DNA of 64,000 bases from contig DATKDL010000146.1 in assembly GCA_035512695.1 (NCBI GenBank), positions 10,807 through 74,806 of the forward strand. Reading direction: 5' to 3'. The notes under the pieces were generated by a model. That model did no database searches. It was not told where the DNA came from and saw only the letters and a list, made by a program, of their open reading frames with translations. Source of the DNA: DATDOR01 sp035512695 (lineage in GTDB: Bacteria > Chloroflexota > Anaerolineae > Anaerolineales > JABWBV01). The position numbers and the translations under genes were made by a program. Positions 26,401 through 35,014 of the stretch are shown here, one piece after another (within the stretch, counting starts at the first letter, position 1; every line of letters starts with the position of its first letter).

Positions 26401-29400
26401 ACCTCGCCCACGCGCCGGATCCGGCCATCCGAGAATACCTTGCCGGGCAGCGTTTCCCCAGCCGCAAAACGGACTGCCCGCATGGCTTCGTCGTCCCGGT
26501 ATCCGGAAACAAATGCCGGGACCAGGCAGCTCCGATTTTCGTCCCACAGCGCCACCAGAACAGCCTGGGTGGTCCTGGCGACCTGCCGCGCGTTCTCCGC
26601 CAGCGCGCGGATAATTTCGCCGGTGTCCAGGCTGCCAAGCCGCCGGCTGAAATCGAGCAGCACGTCGACCTCGCGGAGACGCTCTTCCGTGCGATTGAGG
26701 AGTTCCAGGTTCCGCAGCGTTGACGCGATCTGGCGGCCGAGCAGTCCGAACACCGCCAGGTCGTTCTCCGTGAACTCGGGCTGCGGCTCGGAAAAGATAC
26801 CCATGAACGCCGCCCGGATCGCCTCACCGGATTCACCGACCGGGATGCAGATAAAAGATCCGGCGTTCAGCTGCTCCAACAACGGCGAGGTGCGCCAGGT
26901 TTCCACTCCCCCGGCATCCAGGTCCGCCGCCAGGAAAATTTCTCCTGTGCGGAGGGTCTGGCGCAGCGGGTTGCGCTGACCGAGCAGAACTGCGGGGTTG
27001 ATGTGAAGGGGGATCTTTCCGGCGGACGACACGAGAACGGCGCCTTGTTCGGTCGGAATGGCGACGAATCCCAGTTCAAACCCCATTCCGGAAACCAGCT
27101 TCGAGCCGATCTGTTCGTAGACGGCTTCAACCGATGTCTGCTGATTGATCGTGTGGATGAGTTCCAGGGCTGCCCGAACACGCCCGGCGCGGACCTCCAT
27201 GTCCTTCAGATCGGCGCGCTGGGTTGGTACGCTCTGGTCAGCCGTTTCAGCTTCCCGGCGCCTGATCCCGGCGATTGCGCTGCCGGCTTGGATCCCCAGC
27301 GACCGGCAGCGTTCGATCGCTGCCGGATCAAACCGGTCCGCGGTTCTTGCATGCAGGTGGATGAGCCCGACCGGCGCTGATTCGAACTCGATCGGCACCA
27401 ACAGGGCTGAACGGACTTCCGGATGGGGAGGCGCGCCACCGGCGTCGAAATCGGCCAGGATGTGCGGCTCCCCGCCGGCGATCAGGCTTTGTTCGAGCTT
27501 AGAAAGCGTTCCTCCGGATGCCGGATCGTCTCCGGTGAAAAGGTCGACCTGTAAAATATCCGCCTTCGGATCGAACAGGATAACGGTCCCGCAATCGGCG
27601 TGAGCGGCCGTCAGGGCTTCAAGGTAGATACGGTCGAGGGCGGCGGCCAGGTCATCCGCCGTGTTCAGCTCCCTGCTGATCCGCGTCAGCGTCGTCAGGT
27701 CGTCGACGCGCCGCCGGAGCGCCTCGCCGGTGCGATCCTGGTCGAGGGTCCGTTCGATCGCACCGGCAATCTGACCCGCGGCGGTTGCGGCGATTTCGAT
27801 TTCGGCGGGCTCAAACAGATTCTCGCCGCCGGTTGCGAACAACAGCTCCCCAACCGACCGATCGCGAATGATCAACGGCACGGAAATGACCGATCCGGCC
27901 TCGAGCCGCCCGACAACAAGCTTGTACACCATTTCGGTTTCGAGTTCCGGGGAGTTTCGCCGGAAGATCCGGGCCCGTTGGGATGCGGTGGCGGTGCGGG
28001 CGAAAACCGGGTCATCGGTTTTGATTTCCAAGAGACCGGCGAAGTCTGCTGAGGATGCACCGAACACCGATGGGAGATGGAAAAAGAGCGCGGACTGGTC
28101 TTCGTTGAGCAAGAATACGGCGGCCTTCTCCGCGCCGACCAGCCGGGCGATTTCAGTCAGCGAGTATGTCAGGATCTCATCCAGGGTCGCCACCGAACTG
28201 GCCAGCGCGGCAATCCGCCGCAGCGCTTCCGCCTGGCGCGTCCGCCGGCGGGATTCTTCGAGCAAGCGGGCGTTATCGATGATCGCTGCGCTCTGTCCTG
28301 CGACGATGGATAGAAGCCGCAGTTCTTCGGCGCTGTGAGCCGACCGGTCTGATTTGTTCGCCGCCTGCAGATATCCAAGCGACCGGCCACCGGCAGTTAA
28401 AGGGACCAGGACCGAATCCTGCAAGCCGGCTGCCTGGGCGAGGTGAGCCAGGTCGAGGGCGATCAACTGCGGGTCTTCGGCTGCGTTTTGCGAAAGTACC
28501 GGCTGGCCGGAGGCGAATATCGTTTCCGCATCGCTTCCGGGCTCCAGCGAGGTTGCGTAAAGCCGGGCGAAATCGTCCGGAATGCCGGTGAACGGGAGGG
28601 CTGCCTGGAGACGCCGGGAGTTCTCATCGTATATGAGGAAACCGAGCACCTCGACATCGAAGAGCGGCAAAATTCCGGCCACCAGTTGGGCGAACAATTC
28701 GCCGGTGTCGCGCAGGTTGCCGGCCACCTGCGCCAGGTTCGCAAGACCGGTCAGTTCCGCGACCCGACGATTCTCATCCTCGCGCGTCAGGGCATGCTGC
28801 AGCGCAACGGAAGCCTGGTTGGCAAGCAACTGGAGCGTTTCGAGGTCCCGATCGGTGTAGACCCGGCCGGTGAGGGAGGCCAGTTCGATGGTACCGATCG
28901 GGTCGTCCCCGATCAAGAGGGGTACCCCGAGGTACGACCGAAAAGGGAATGGCTTTTCGAGGCCTGGGCCGTTGCCGGGTTCCGGCCCATTCGGGTTCAA
29001 AAGGATGGCGCTGCGCCCCCGCAGGAGACGGCCGCTCGGGCCGTCGTCAACCGGATATCGATCGGGCGGGGTCTCGATCCGCCGGCCGATCTCCGGAGGC
29101 CCGATCAGCCGGAACGGGATCAGCACGTTCTCGCTGCGGTTCCAGATCGTGATCTCGGCGATATCCGCCGGAACGACTTGTTCGATGCTTTCCAGGATTG
29201 CGGTGACCGTTTTGGTCAGGTCAGGACTGGACGTCATGGCGAGACTCAACTCGGACAGCACGCGCAGGGCCGGGTGCTCCCCTGATCCGGCGTCCACCAA
29301 ACCGGTGAGATCTGGCCTGGCCAACGCGACAGCGGTGACGGTCTGGCCAGGATAAGGGATCCGGAACGAAGCTGCATCCACCAGCAGCCCATTGAGAGAG

Positions 29401-29735
29401 AGGCGTTTTTGTCCTGGGGTCGAGCAGAGATCGAGCAATGACTCGGATGGCCGGGAACGGCCGGCGACGTATTCCAGGGATGGTACGGCACCTCCCGGCA
29501 GATCGAGCCAATTCCGGAGAAGGTCGTTGACAAAAACGAGCCGGCCGCCCTCTGCGACCAGCAGAACCGCCAGATCGCCACCGGGGTCATCAAGATCGGA
29601 GGCGACCTTAAACTGGCCGAGCGGGTTTGTGACGGCTGCCCGGCGAGTGCGCAGAACGAGCAGCAAACCCCCTGAGAGAAGGAGGCCGAGGCCGATCAGG
29701 AGGGCGGCAGCGGCCTCGGGAGTGAGACCCAGCAT
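23487..29735 (-). CDS. Giant sensor histidine kinase with nine GAF domains
   Basis: At 2082 aa this is the largest protein in the window. One membrane helix (about 8-28) is followed by a PAS-like segment and nine successive GAF-type domains (about 155-1700), many ending in a helix like ANQASVALQHA. A PAS domain (about 1730-1850) and HisKA with His1863 in SHELRTPLTS come next. HATPase_c shows the N-box LVGNAYNY and G boxes DTGVGVAP and GTGLGLS. All catalytic boxes are present, so it should autophosphorylate. GAF ligands cannot be predicted. It is the second gene of an operon flanked by a REC-GGDEF protein and a REC protein. Confidence 0.92.
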   Translation of the reverse strand: MLGLTPEAAAALLIGLGLLLSGGLLLVLRTRRAAVTNPLGQFKVASDLDDPGGDLAVLLVAEGGRLVFVNDLLRNWLDLPGGAVPSLEYVAGRSRPSESLLDLCSTPGQKRLSLNGLLVDAASFRIPYPGQTVTAVALARPDLTGLVDAGSGEHPALRVLSELSLAMTSSPDLTKTVTAILESIEQVVPADIAEITIWNRSENVLIPFRLIGPPEIGRRIETPPDRYPVDDGPSGRLLRGRSAILLNPNGPEPGNGPGLEKPFPFRSYLGVPLLIGDDPIGTIELASLTGRVYTDRDLETLQLLANQASVALQHALTREDENRRVAELTGLANLAQVAGNLRDTGELFAQLVAGILPLFDVEVLGFLIYDENSRRLQAALPFTGIPDDFARLYATSLEPGSDAETIFASGQPVLSQNAAEDPQLIALDLAHLAQAAGLQDSVLVPLTAGGRSLGYLQAANKSDRSAHSAEELRLLSIVAGQSAAIIDNARLLEESRRRTRQAEALRRIAALASSVATLDEILTYSLTEIARLVGAEKAAVFLLNEDQSALFFHLPSVFGASSADFAGLLEIKTDDPVFARTATASQRARIFRRNSPELETEMVYKLVVGRLEAGSVISVPLIIRDRSVGELLFATGGENLFEPAEIEIAATAAGQIAGAIERTLDQDRTGEALRRRVDDLTTLTRISRELNTADDLAAALDRIYLEALTAAHADCGTVILFDPKADILQVDLFTGDDPASGGTLSKLEQSLIAGGEPHILADFDAGGAPPHPEVRSALLVPIEFESAPVGLIHLHARTADRFDPAAIERCRSLGIQAGSAIAGIRRREAETADQSVPTQRADLKDMEVRAGRVRAALELIHTINQQTSVEAVYEQIGSKLVSGMGFELGFVAIPTEQGAVLVSSAGKIPLHINPAVLLGQRNPLRQTLRTGEIFLAADLDAGGVETWRTSPLLEQLNAGSFICIPVGESGEAIRAAFMGIFSEPQPEFTENDLAVFGLLGRQIASTLRNLELLNRTEERLREVDVLLDFSRRLGSLDTGEIIRALAENARQVARTTQAVLVALWDENRSCLVPAFVSGYRDDEAMRAVRFAAGETLPGKVFSDGRIRRVGEVNIAVDYKLPYDELMKYQEATQGRVPIASLAAPIPSSSATIGVLILDSFTEPEAFTAEDEALVGSLARQTGLILENAQLLVEANRRAVQLAALTDVATTITSDLQVYRISASLLDHLSEVIPFDTGTFWFLKEDQLTVRAAQGFEDDEERVGLSVPVEDSRLLSDMVAQGRALHVPDIRSDPRFPALPEFERLSWLGIPLIAKGDVVGVIALEKTEANFYDSEHIQIATTFAGQAAVALENARLFEDSQQRTAELDERSQRLDLLNRLSSEFSSSLDTAHILRFTTRQIRETFACRIVSAVLIDPAGQAWLAAQSPARDGAYPKPFDDLPFRQLRESLGVLIVEDLSSNPGLASLPEVWEPSGQGAALALSLVTGDDLHGLLILHTDQRLGSSEIDLARTIANQVAVAVQNAQLFDRSRKLAEDLERRVEARTHELAIEHERTETLLGIITELSASLDMDIVLNRTLALINRITGAEQSTLIIANPADESLVRRASYGHDATLPETGETLPHDFDRRLADRVIRTREPALIDDARADPLWEAQHRSVIAIPLMLGAEALGALMLFHRESGVFTQHHLELIQAASKQVAVAVNNAHLYLLIRDQAERLGGMLRSQQIESSRLLAILESVVDGVIVTDSRGQVTVFNHAAEQILDLASKAVVGRSLDDFSELLGPPCRSWLDTIQAWSANPNSIETGDSFSEEIALDEVRVAAVNLAPVALPHEFLGTVSIFRDITHLIEVDRMKSEFVATVSHELRTPLTSIKGYVDILLMGAAGIVNPQQHEFLRVVQENTERLNILVSDLLEVSRIEAGKVFLERGSVDLVELAGEVVTDYRLRSQEEKKPMRIWVSSDWTPPAAHADPARLRQILDNLVGNAYNYTEADGEIEILFRPSVEFIEVVVRDTGVGVAPKDQPQIFDRFYRGDAPLVTSTAGTGLGLSIVRYLVELHGGTIRIESAGVPGEGSTFYFTVPKS

Positions 29736-29745
29736 TCCCGGCGCG

Positions 29746-30645
29746 TCAGCCGTCTCCCTGCCGGTTGAGGCGGCGTGCTTCCGCAGCCAGTTCGGTGATT
29801 TCCCGGATATCCGCGAATTCGTGATCGGCTGGGCTCACGCTGCCGATTCTGATCGACATCAAGGCGACACGCTCTTCACCGCCCTGTCCACTCCCGGTGG
29901 AGATGTACCCTTGCTCGCGGTCGATAAAGCTGTAATGGGTCAGCACCTGCTCGGCGAACCGCTCTCGGATCAGGTCCCGGAGAGCCGCGGCGTCCGCGTG
30001 CCTGGTGATGACGATGAAATTGTCGCCGCCGGGGTGACCGATGAAATCCTCCTGCGTACCCGCCTCGTCGATGACTTCGCCGATCAACATGGCCGTGAAC
30101 CGCAGGACGTCATCGCCGGCCACAAAGCCGTACACCTCCTTGAAGGGCTCGAAATGCTCGATCCGCAGGTCCATCAATGTCCAGCCATCGTTCCCGATCA
30201 TGCGGCGGAGCTGGTCTTCGATCAGGCGTCCGGAAGGGAGCCCGGATCGCGGGTCGGTGAGACTTTCGCGGGCAGCGCGGGCGATCGCGTTCTGGACGCG
30301 CAGCTTGAGCTCCTCGATGTCGAAAGGCTTGGTAATGTAATCGTCCGCGCCGAGTTCCAGGCCCTGCAGCTTGTCGCTGCGTTCGTCTCGCTGGGTCAGA
30401 AAGATGATCGGAATATGGCTTGTGCGGGTCTGGGTCCGCAGGATCCGGCAAACTTCATACCCGTCGATGCCCGGCAGCATGATGTCCAGGACGATCAGGT
30501 GCGGCAGACCGGCGCGTGTTTTCTCCAGCGCTTCGGGACCACCGAGCGCCGTGTCGACATCGTAGCCCTGGCCCCTGAAATAGATGTCGAGCATGTTCGA
30601 AATGTCGGCGTCGTCTTCGACGATTAAGATGCGGGATTTTCCCAT
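29746..30645 (-). CDS. Response regulator with degenerate GGDEF domain
   Basis: The 299-aa protein has a REC domain (EDD pocket, phosphoacceptor in LIVLDIMLPGIDG, Lys in ITKPFD) and a GGDEF-like domain starting at SLTDPRSGLPSG. The active-site loop reads GGDNF instead of GG[DE]EF, which predicts loss of diguanylate cyclase activity, though a c-di-GMP- or GTP-binding role could remain. ATG follows GGGAGG. It starts the operon and its own stop is ten bases before the giant kinase start. Confidence 0.88.
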   Translation of the reverse strand: MGKSRILIVEDDADISNMLDIYFRGQGYDVDTALGGPEALEKTRAGLPHLIVLDIMLPGIDGYEVCRILRTQTRTSHIPIIFLTQRDERSDKLQGLELGADDYITKPFDIEELKLRVQNAIARAARESLTDPRSGLPSGRLIEDQLRRMIGNDGWTLMDLRIEHFEPFKEVYGFVAGDDVLRFTAMLIGEVIDEAGTQEDFIGHPGGDNFIVITRHADAAALRDLIRERFAEQVLTHYSFIDREQGYISTGSGQGGEERVALMSIRIGSVSPADHEFADIREITELAAEARRLNRQGDG

Positions 30646-30768
30646 CGGTGCCTCCCAAATCGTTTTGGCTGAGAAATTGATGGAAGCGGCGGGTTCTCCC
30701 CGCCCGTAGTTTCTATTTCAATGTGAATTGTAACTGCTCCGCGACCGCCTGAGCAGCCACCCTCATTT

Positions 30769-32046
30769 TCACCAGGTCTCGGGGGCGTCCTTCCCCGGGG
30801 GAGGATATCGCCGGTTGTGCAATTTTCCCAGTGCGAGCCGGTGATGGTCGCTGTCTTTGTAGCGGATATCGGTTTCGACGATTCTGCGTTCGTTCGAACC
30901 GATCAGGACGACATCGGATTCGATCGTCCGGGCGGGCATGATGACGAGGCCGGAGCCGAGTCTGCAGTTGTGGCCGACGCAGCCGCCAAGGACGGAGCGG
31001 CCGGAAGGGGAGAGCCGGTCACCCCCGTCCAGCGCGCGCAATGGTTTGGGGATCAGGTTGAAATCGGTGAACGTCGTCCCCGCACCGATAAAGGTGTTCC
31101 GCCCAATGACGCACATCTGCAGGCACGTGTTCTGGGCGACCATGCTGTTTTCCATCAGGGTGGTCATGAACAGGGCTGCGCGGAAAGGCAGGAAGCTGCC
31201 GTCGCCGATCACAGAGAGCATCACCTGGCAGCCCTGCGAGATGTTGACATCGCTGCCGATGATTGCGTTTTCGATGACAACCCCGGCGCCGATCGTGACG
31301 TTGTCCCCAATCGTGGTCGGCCCGTGGATGACGGCAGTCGGATCGATCTGGCAGCCGCGCCCGATCCGGACCAGGCGGCTGGTTTCCAGGACTTGCTTCC
31401 CCTCCAGCATGCCGCGGAACAGGACGCCCAACTTGAGGAAAGGCTCCCGGGCGATGCGGTGCTCGAACCGCGCCCCGCGTGCGAAAACTCCGAAGACGAC
31501 ATCGGCGATAAAGATATGGACCCAGGAATCGATCGCCAGGAGTCCCTGCAGCGGGACCTGGAAAATCAATTCCCCTTTTTCGCTGGCCATGTAGCTCGGG
31601 ATGCGGTAGTAGCCGATCTCGGTGGTCCGGGTATCGACGATGACCGGGTCGGTTTCGGCCGTTGGGCCTTCCGGGTAATACCACAGATCGGCAAGGTAGA
31701 GTTCGCCGGTGTGGGTGAAAGAGGTGGAAAGCGGCAGGACGTGCTCGCGAAAAGTGGCGTTTTCGATCGTAAAGGCCGCCCGGCAGGGCCGGCCGCGACG
31801 GACCGCTTCATCGAGGAATGCGGCGATGTAAGCCTCATCGAAGTAAAGGTTGTCGCGGTAGACGATGCAGGCACTGCGGGTTGCGGGGAGCGTCTCGTCC
31901 ACGCCGAGTTCCAATTCGCGCGTGATATACGAGGCCAACGCATCGCGCTGGATAAGCCAGAGGGGTTTGTTCTGGATCCTCAGGTCGCGGGCGCGCTCGT
32001 TGAACGGCCTGACGACGCGGTCGGAGTTGAGGACGATCTTCAGCAT
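30769..32046 (-). CDS. Left-handed beta-helix (hexapeptide repeat) protein, GlmU-like layout
   Basis: The 425-aa protein starts MLKIVLNSDRVVRPFNERA and has an alpha/beta front half resembling nucleotide-sugar or acyl transferases. The back half has hexapeptide-repeat strands from about residue 220 (PTAVIHGPTTIGDNVTIGAG, VIENAIIGSDVNISQG). Such coils usually form trimers and transfer acetyl or acyl groups from CoA or ACP. No canonical nucleotidyltransferase GXGTRM loop is visible, so the N-terminal activity is unclear. It ends the DUF4388-GTPase-hydrolase operon with three bases of gap. Confidence 0.75.
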   Translation of the reverse strand: MLKIVLNSDRVVRPFNERARDLRIQNKPLWLIQRDALASYITRELELGVDETLPATRSACIVYRDNLYFDEAYIAAFLDEAVRRGRPCRAAFTIENATFREHVLPLSTSFTHTGELYLADLWYYPEGPTAETDPVIVDTRTTEIGYYRIPSYMASEKGELIFQVPLQGLLAIDSWVHIFIADVVFGVFARGARFEHRIAREPFLKLGVLFRGMLEGKQVLETSRLVRIGRGCQIDPTAVIHGPTTIGDNVTIGAGVVIENAIIGSDVNISQGCQVMLSVIGDGSFLPFRAALFMTTLMENSMVAQNTCLQMCVIGRNTFIGAGTTFTDFNLIPKPLRALDGGDRLSPSGRSVLGGCVGHNCRLGSGLVIMPARTIESDVVLIGSNERRIVETDIRYKDSDHHRLALGKLHNRRYPPPGKDAPETW

Positions 32047-32048
32047 GA

Positions 32049-32864
32049 CTACCTGCGGGTCGCTTCGCCGTTCGGGCCGCCGTCCGAGCGCAGGAATTCA
32101 CGCAGGGTATGCTGGAATCGCTCGGCCTGGTCGAGCATCGGGAAATGACCGGCGTTTTTGAAGCGTTCAATGCGGGGGTGCCGGGCGTGCTCCTGGATCG
32201 GCTTCCATTGGTTCGGGTTGACCAACACATCCAGGGCCCCATAGATCCCCATGATCGGGACGTCGATGGATTCGATCTCGTCCGTCAGGTTCGTTCGCCG
32301 GAGCGACGCGATACTGGTGAGAAAAGACTCAACCGTGGTCTTTGAGAGATCCTTGTCGATCATTCCGTACCAGCGGCGGTCGCGGGTCACGATCGGCGCC
32401 CCGATCCGGATCCCCAGTTTGAGCGCCCACATCGTGTTGTGGACCAGGCGCGCGATCGGGCGGTAGCCGGCCAGCTTGAGCAGGAACAGGAGCGATCGGC
32501 CGTCGATCGGCGAGCCGATCACGGTCACATTCCTGGCGCGGTGCGGGTGTTTGCGGGCCAGGGCGAGGCTCACGGTGCCGCCCATGCTGTGCCCGACGAT
32601 CGGCGCCGAAGCGATCCCGAGGGACTCCATAAACTCGTCCACCAAACCCACGAAATCTTCGATCTCATATGAGTTCAACTTCTTGCCGGATTCTCCGAAC
32701 CCCCAGAAATCGAGGGCGTAGGTGCGGAACTCGTCGCCGAGGAAGGCCATCGTCTCCTGCCAGAGACCCCAGGAGCCCAGCCAGCCGTGCAGCAAAATGA
32801 CCGGCTTGCCGCGACCGAAGACTTCGTAATGGATGATGCCCTTTTGCGTGGTGAGGCAGGACAC
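32049..32864 (-). CDS. Alpha/beta hydrolase with complete triad motifs
   Basis: The 271-aa protein shows the oxyanion strand ILLHGWLGSWGLW, nucleophile elbow VGHSMGGTVS, and a late Asp/His pair suggested by GALDVL and NAGHFPML. The N-terminal region is similar to the serine-less hydrolase at 22265-23053. The substrate is unknown. It sits six bases after the GTPase gene and three bases before the hexapeptide protein, so the four genes 34219-30769 look co-transcribed. Confidence 0.85.
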   Translation of the reverse strand: MSCLTTQKGIIHYEVFGRGKPVILLHGWLGSWGLWQETMAFLGDEFRTYALDFWGFGESGKKLNSYEIEDFVGLVDEFMESLGIASAPIVGHSMGGTVSLALARKHPHRARNVTVIGSPIDGRSLLFLLKLAGYRPIARLVHNTMWALKLGIRIGAPIVTRDRRWYGMIDKDLSKTTVESFLTSIASLRRTNLTDEIESIDVPIMGIYGALDVLVNPNQWKPIQEHARHPRIERFKNAGHFPMLDQAERFQHTLREFLRSDGGPNGEATRR

Positions 32865-32870
32865 GGTACC

Positions 32871-33401
32871 CTAGGTTTCCATTCCCGCCAAAATGGAATA
32901 CAGCAGCTCAAGCAGGACAGTTTTGACCGATTCTTTATCCACAGCGACGCATGGGAGCAGTTTGATCCCCTCTTCGAGACGCAAAGCGATGCGCATATCA
33001 TCGAGCGCCCACGCGTCTTCCTGGTCTTGCTTGTTGGCGGCTACGACGTAAGGCGTGGGTGCATAAGCTCGAAAAGTCTCCAGAATGCTGCGGGCCTCGC
33101 GGAAAGTTTCGGGCCGCGAACTGTCGATCATGACGATAAAGCCCAACATGCCTTCCGAGAGGATCTCCCACATGAAATCGAACCGTTTCTGCCCAGGCGT
33201 GCCGAAAAGATACAGTACCAGGCTCTCATCGACCGTGATGCGGCCGAAGTCCATCGCGACCGTCGTCGATTCCTTGATGCGTTCGGCTTCCGAAGTGATT
33301 TTCTTCTCAGTCGAGACGACGTCGATCTCGCTGACAGTCTGGATGAATTCGGTTTTGCCGGCGCTGAATGGTCCGGTGACGACCATTTTGACGGTTTCCA
33401 T
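32871..33401 (-). CDS. Ras-like small GTPase (MglA-related)
   Basis: The 176-aa GTPase has Walker A GPFSAGKTE, switch region DFGRITVD, the Walker B/G3 equivalent LFGTPGQKRF and the base-specificity motif NKQD. Length and absence of extensions fit the MglA-type small GTPases that set polarity in motile bacteria. A roadblock partner gene is not adjacent. Instead the upstream neighbour is a DUF4388 protein, a common genomic companion. GAP or effector functions are therefore guesses. Confidence 0.87.
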   Translation of the reverse strand: METVKMVVTGPFSAGKTEFIQTVSEIDVVSTEKKITSEAERIKESTTVAMDFGRITVDESLVLYLFGTPGQKRFDFMWEILSEGMLGFIVMIDSSRPETFREARSILETFRAYAPTPYVVAANKQDQEDAWALDDMRIALRLEEGIKLLPCVAVDKESVKTVLLELLYSILAGMET

Positions 33402-34219
33402 TAGAGCGATCGGATCCTCCCGATGATGCGATTGATCAACGATTTCTGTTCGTCTTGCGATGCGTTTGCGTACGCCCCGGTCGGCTTGAGCGGATGCGGG
33501 GCATTTTCAGGGCGGACCAGGTCCACCAGGCCGGCCTGGAGCAGACCGTACACGATCCGCCGGATCTCGATGTCGTTCATTTGGGTCGCGCGTGAAATCT
33601 GGCGGATCGAATTCTTGGGGTTGATGTACGAAACGACCTTCCACTCCTGGATGCTGAGATTCACCTTGCTCAGGTTGGTTCCGGGCCGATCGGTGAAACG
33701 CAAGGCCATATCGAGGTTTGGGATTTCGTCCTGAAGCTGTTCCCATTCCCGCAGACGCCGGGAGCCTTCGATGATGATGTTCTCCAGGTCGATGCGGGTC
33801 GTGATCCTGTCATCCGGTGGAAGGGCGTCGTTTTGGAACTGGAAAAACCCTTCCACCCATGTGAACAAACGGTTGACGACGGCGACAAAGTGGTTCCGCA
33901 GGGTCTGGACGACTTCCTCGCGAGTGAGGTAGCCGGCGTTGATCAACAGCAGACCCAGTTCCTTGTCCCCCATGTTGGCCGCGCGAGTTTTAAGGGTACG
34001 GTACTGCGCCAGTGAGAAACGGTTGGCCTTGTAGAGGAGCGTCGCCAGGCTGTTGTCCTCCTGGCGCATCTCGGCGAAGGCCAGTTTCCCATCACGAAAG
34101 CTGACAAGGGCAGTCTCGTTGGCCCCTTCCACCACGAGGGTGCCGGTCTTTTTGGCGAGATTGATCAGGTTGAGGAGCTGCGTGATGGTGAAGTCACGCA
34201 AATTTCCTTTGAGTGCCAT
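33401..34219 (-). CDS. DUF4388 domain protein
   Basis: The 272-aa protein starts MALKGNLRDFTITQLLNL, the N-terminal signature of DUF4388/PATAN domains. VEGANETALVSFRDGKLAFA and a helical C-terminal part with wHTH-like VYGLLQAGLVDLV follow. These proteins are usually linked to GTPase or two-component signalling. Start 34219 has a TATAAT box (34228-34233) eight bases upstream and no Shine-Dalgarno site. It leads the GTPase operon; its stop overlaps the GTPase start at 33401. Confidence 0.83.
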   Translation of the reverse strand: MALKGNLRDFTITQLLNLINLAKKTGTLVVEGANETALVSFRDGKLAFAEMRQEDNSLATLLYKANRFSLAQYRTLKTRAANMGDKELGLLLINAGYLTREEVVQTLRNHFVAVVNRLFTWVEGFFQFQNDALPPDDRITTRIDLENIIIEGSRRLREWEQLQDEIPNLDMALRFTDRPGTNLSKVNLSIQEWKVVSYINPKNSIRQISRATQMNDIEIRRIVYGLLQAGLVDLVRPENAPHPLKPTGAYANASQDEQKSLINRIIGRIRSL

Positions 34220-34271
34220 GCTGAGGGATTATACAATTATTCTAAGAACCTATCTGCAAATTGGGGCGGCG

Positions 34272-34314
34272 GTTTTCGGGCCGGCTGCGGTTCTGCCGCA
34301 GCCGGCCCGAAAAC
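34272..34314. terminator. Hairpin, 19-bp perfect stem
   Basis: Arms 34272-34290 and 34296-34314 pair perfectly around TTCTG. It sits between the stop of the 177-aa protein (34344, minus strand) and the DUF4388 promoter, so it probably ends the upstream transcript. No U-run follows on the minus strand. Confidence 0.65.
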
Positions 34315-34343
34315 ACCCGTTCACCGAATTTTTGGATCGGGTA

Positions 34344-34877
34344 TTACTTCAACGGGCAAAGCCCCGATCCTTGCACGAAAGCCGTCACATTCGGCATCGC
34401 ACCGTAGTGCAGCGATCCGCCGGTGCCAAATCCATTGGAGCGGCCAAAGATCGCATTGACATTGGAATGTCTTCCTACGAGCGGGATGACGATTGAATCG
34501 AGATTGGAGAAGAAAGTGTAGAACGAGTGGATCCGGACCTTGTTGGTGTAAATGACCTCCAGCACGACGACGTCCGGATTGGTCCGGTAGTATTCATAGG
34601 TCGAATCCGACATTGTGAGCGGATCGAAGTTCTTGCGGGTCGAGAGCGTTTCGTTCAGGATTGTGACCAGGGCGTCGAAGTGCGGATCCTCGGGGCGCAG
34701 GGTCGTCACGCTGCCATAGCAGTACAGATCGATCCCCTCGGGATACTCATCAAAATTCGAAGTGAACCAGAGTGGATCCTGCGTACTCATTGCGATGATC
34801 GCATACACCAGGGTCGCGACGAGGACCAAGGCCGTGATCGCGAGGTTAATCAAGGAAGGTGGTCTGCTCTTGTCCAT
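34344..34877 (-). CDS. Membrane-anchored protein of unknown function, paralog of 35015-35545
   Basis: The 177-aa protein has one N-terminal helix (about 12-32) and an outside domain. It contains YCYGSVTTLRPEDPHFDAL, LTMSDSTYEYYR and IVIPLVGRHSNVNAIFG; similar stretches in the neighbour prove paralogy. No enzyme motif is seen. A TAAAAT box lies six bases before the ATG with no Shine-Dalgarno sequence, suggesting its own leaderless promoter rather than readthrough from the upstream paralog. A 32-bp hairpin separates the two. Confidence 0.75.
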   Translation of the reverse strand: MDKSRPPSLINLAITALVLVATLVYAIIAMSTQDPLWFTSNFDEYPEGIDLYCYGSVTTLRPEDPHFDALVTILNETLSTRKNFDPLTMSDSTYEYYRTNPDVVVLEVIYTNKVRIHSFYTFFSNLDSIVIPLVGRHSNVNAIFGRSNGFGTGGSLHYGAMPNVTAFVQGSGLCPLK

Positions 34878-34883
34878 AGGCTT

Positions 34884-34889
34884 ATTTTA
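34884..34889 (-). promoter_or_regulatory. TAAAAT -10 box six bases before the ATG of the 177-aa gene
   Basis: The minus strand reads TAAAAT, six bases, then ATG at 34877, with no ribosome-binding sequence. No -35 box is evident. The spacing is the same as at 2317 and 61591. Confidence 0.45.
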
Positions 34890-34916
34890 ACCGGATCGTC
34901 CCTACAGGATGAAACC

Positions 34917-35003
34917 AAAAATCGGAGCGTGAGCGAAATGGGGGAGGGATGGCCGGGCGATGTCCGGACACCCCTCCCCCATTTCGCTCACGCTCCGATT
35001 TTT
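34917..35003. terminator. Long hairpin, 32-bp perfect stem
   Basis: Arms 34917-34948 and 34972-35003 pair over 32 bp. The stem begins AAAAATCGG and ends CCGATTTTT, and it follows the stop of the upstream paralog at 35015 on the minus strand. The 23-nt loop also has a CCGG self-pairing. TTTTTGG on the minus strand makes intrinsic termination plausible. Confidence 0.75.
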
Positions 35004-35014
35004 CGGACAGGATC

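Noticed and set aside
30817..32148. 443-aa open frame on the plus strand
   Set aside because: It lies antisense to the hexapeptide protein, whose repeats and start are clear on the minus strand.
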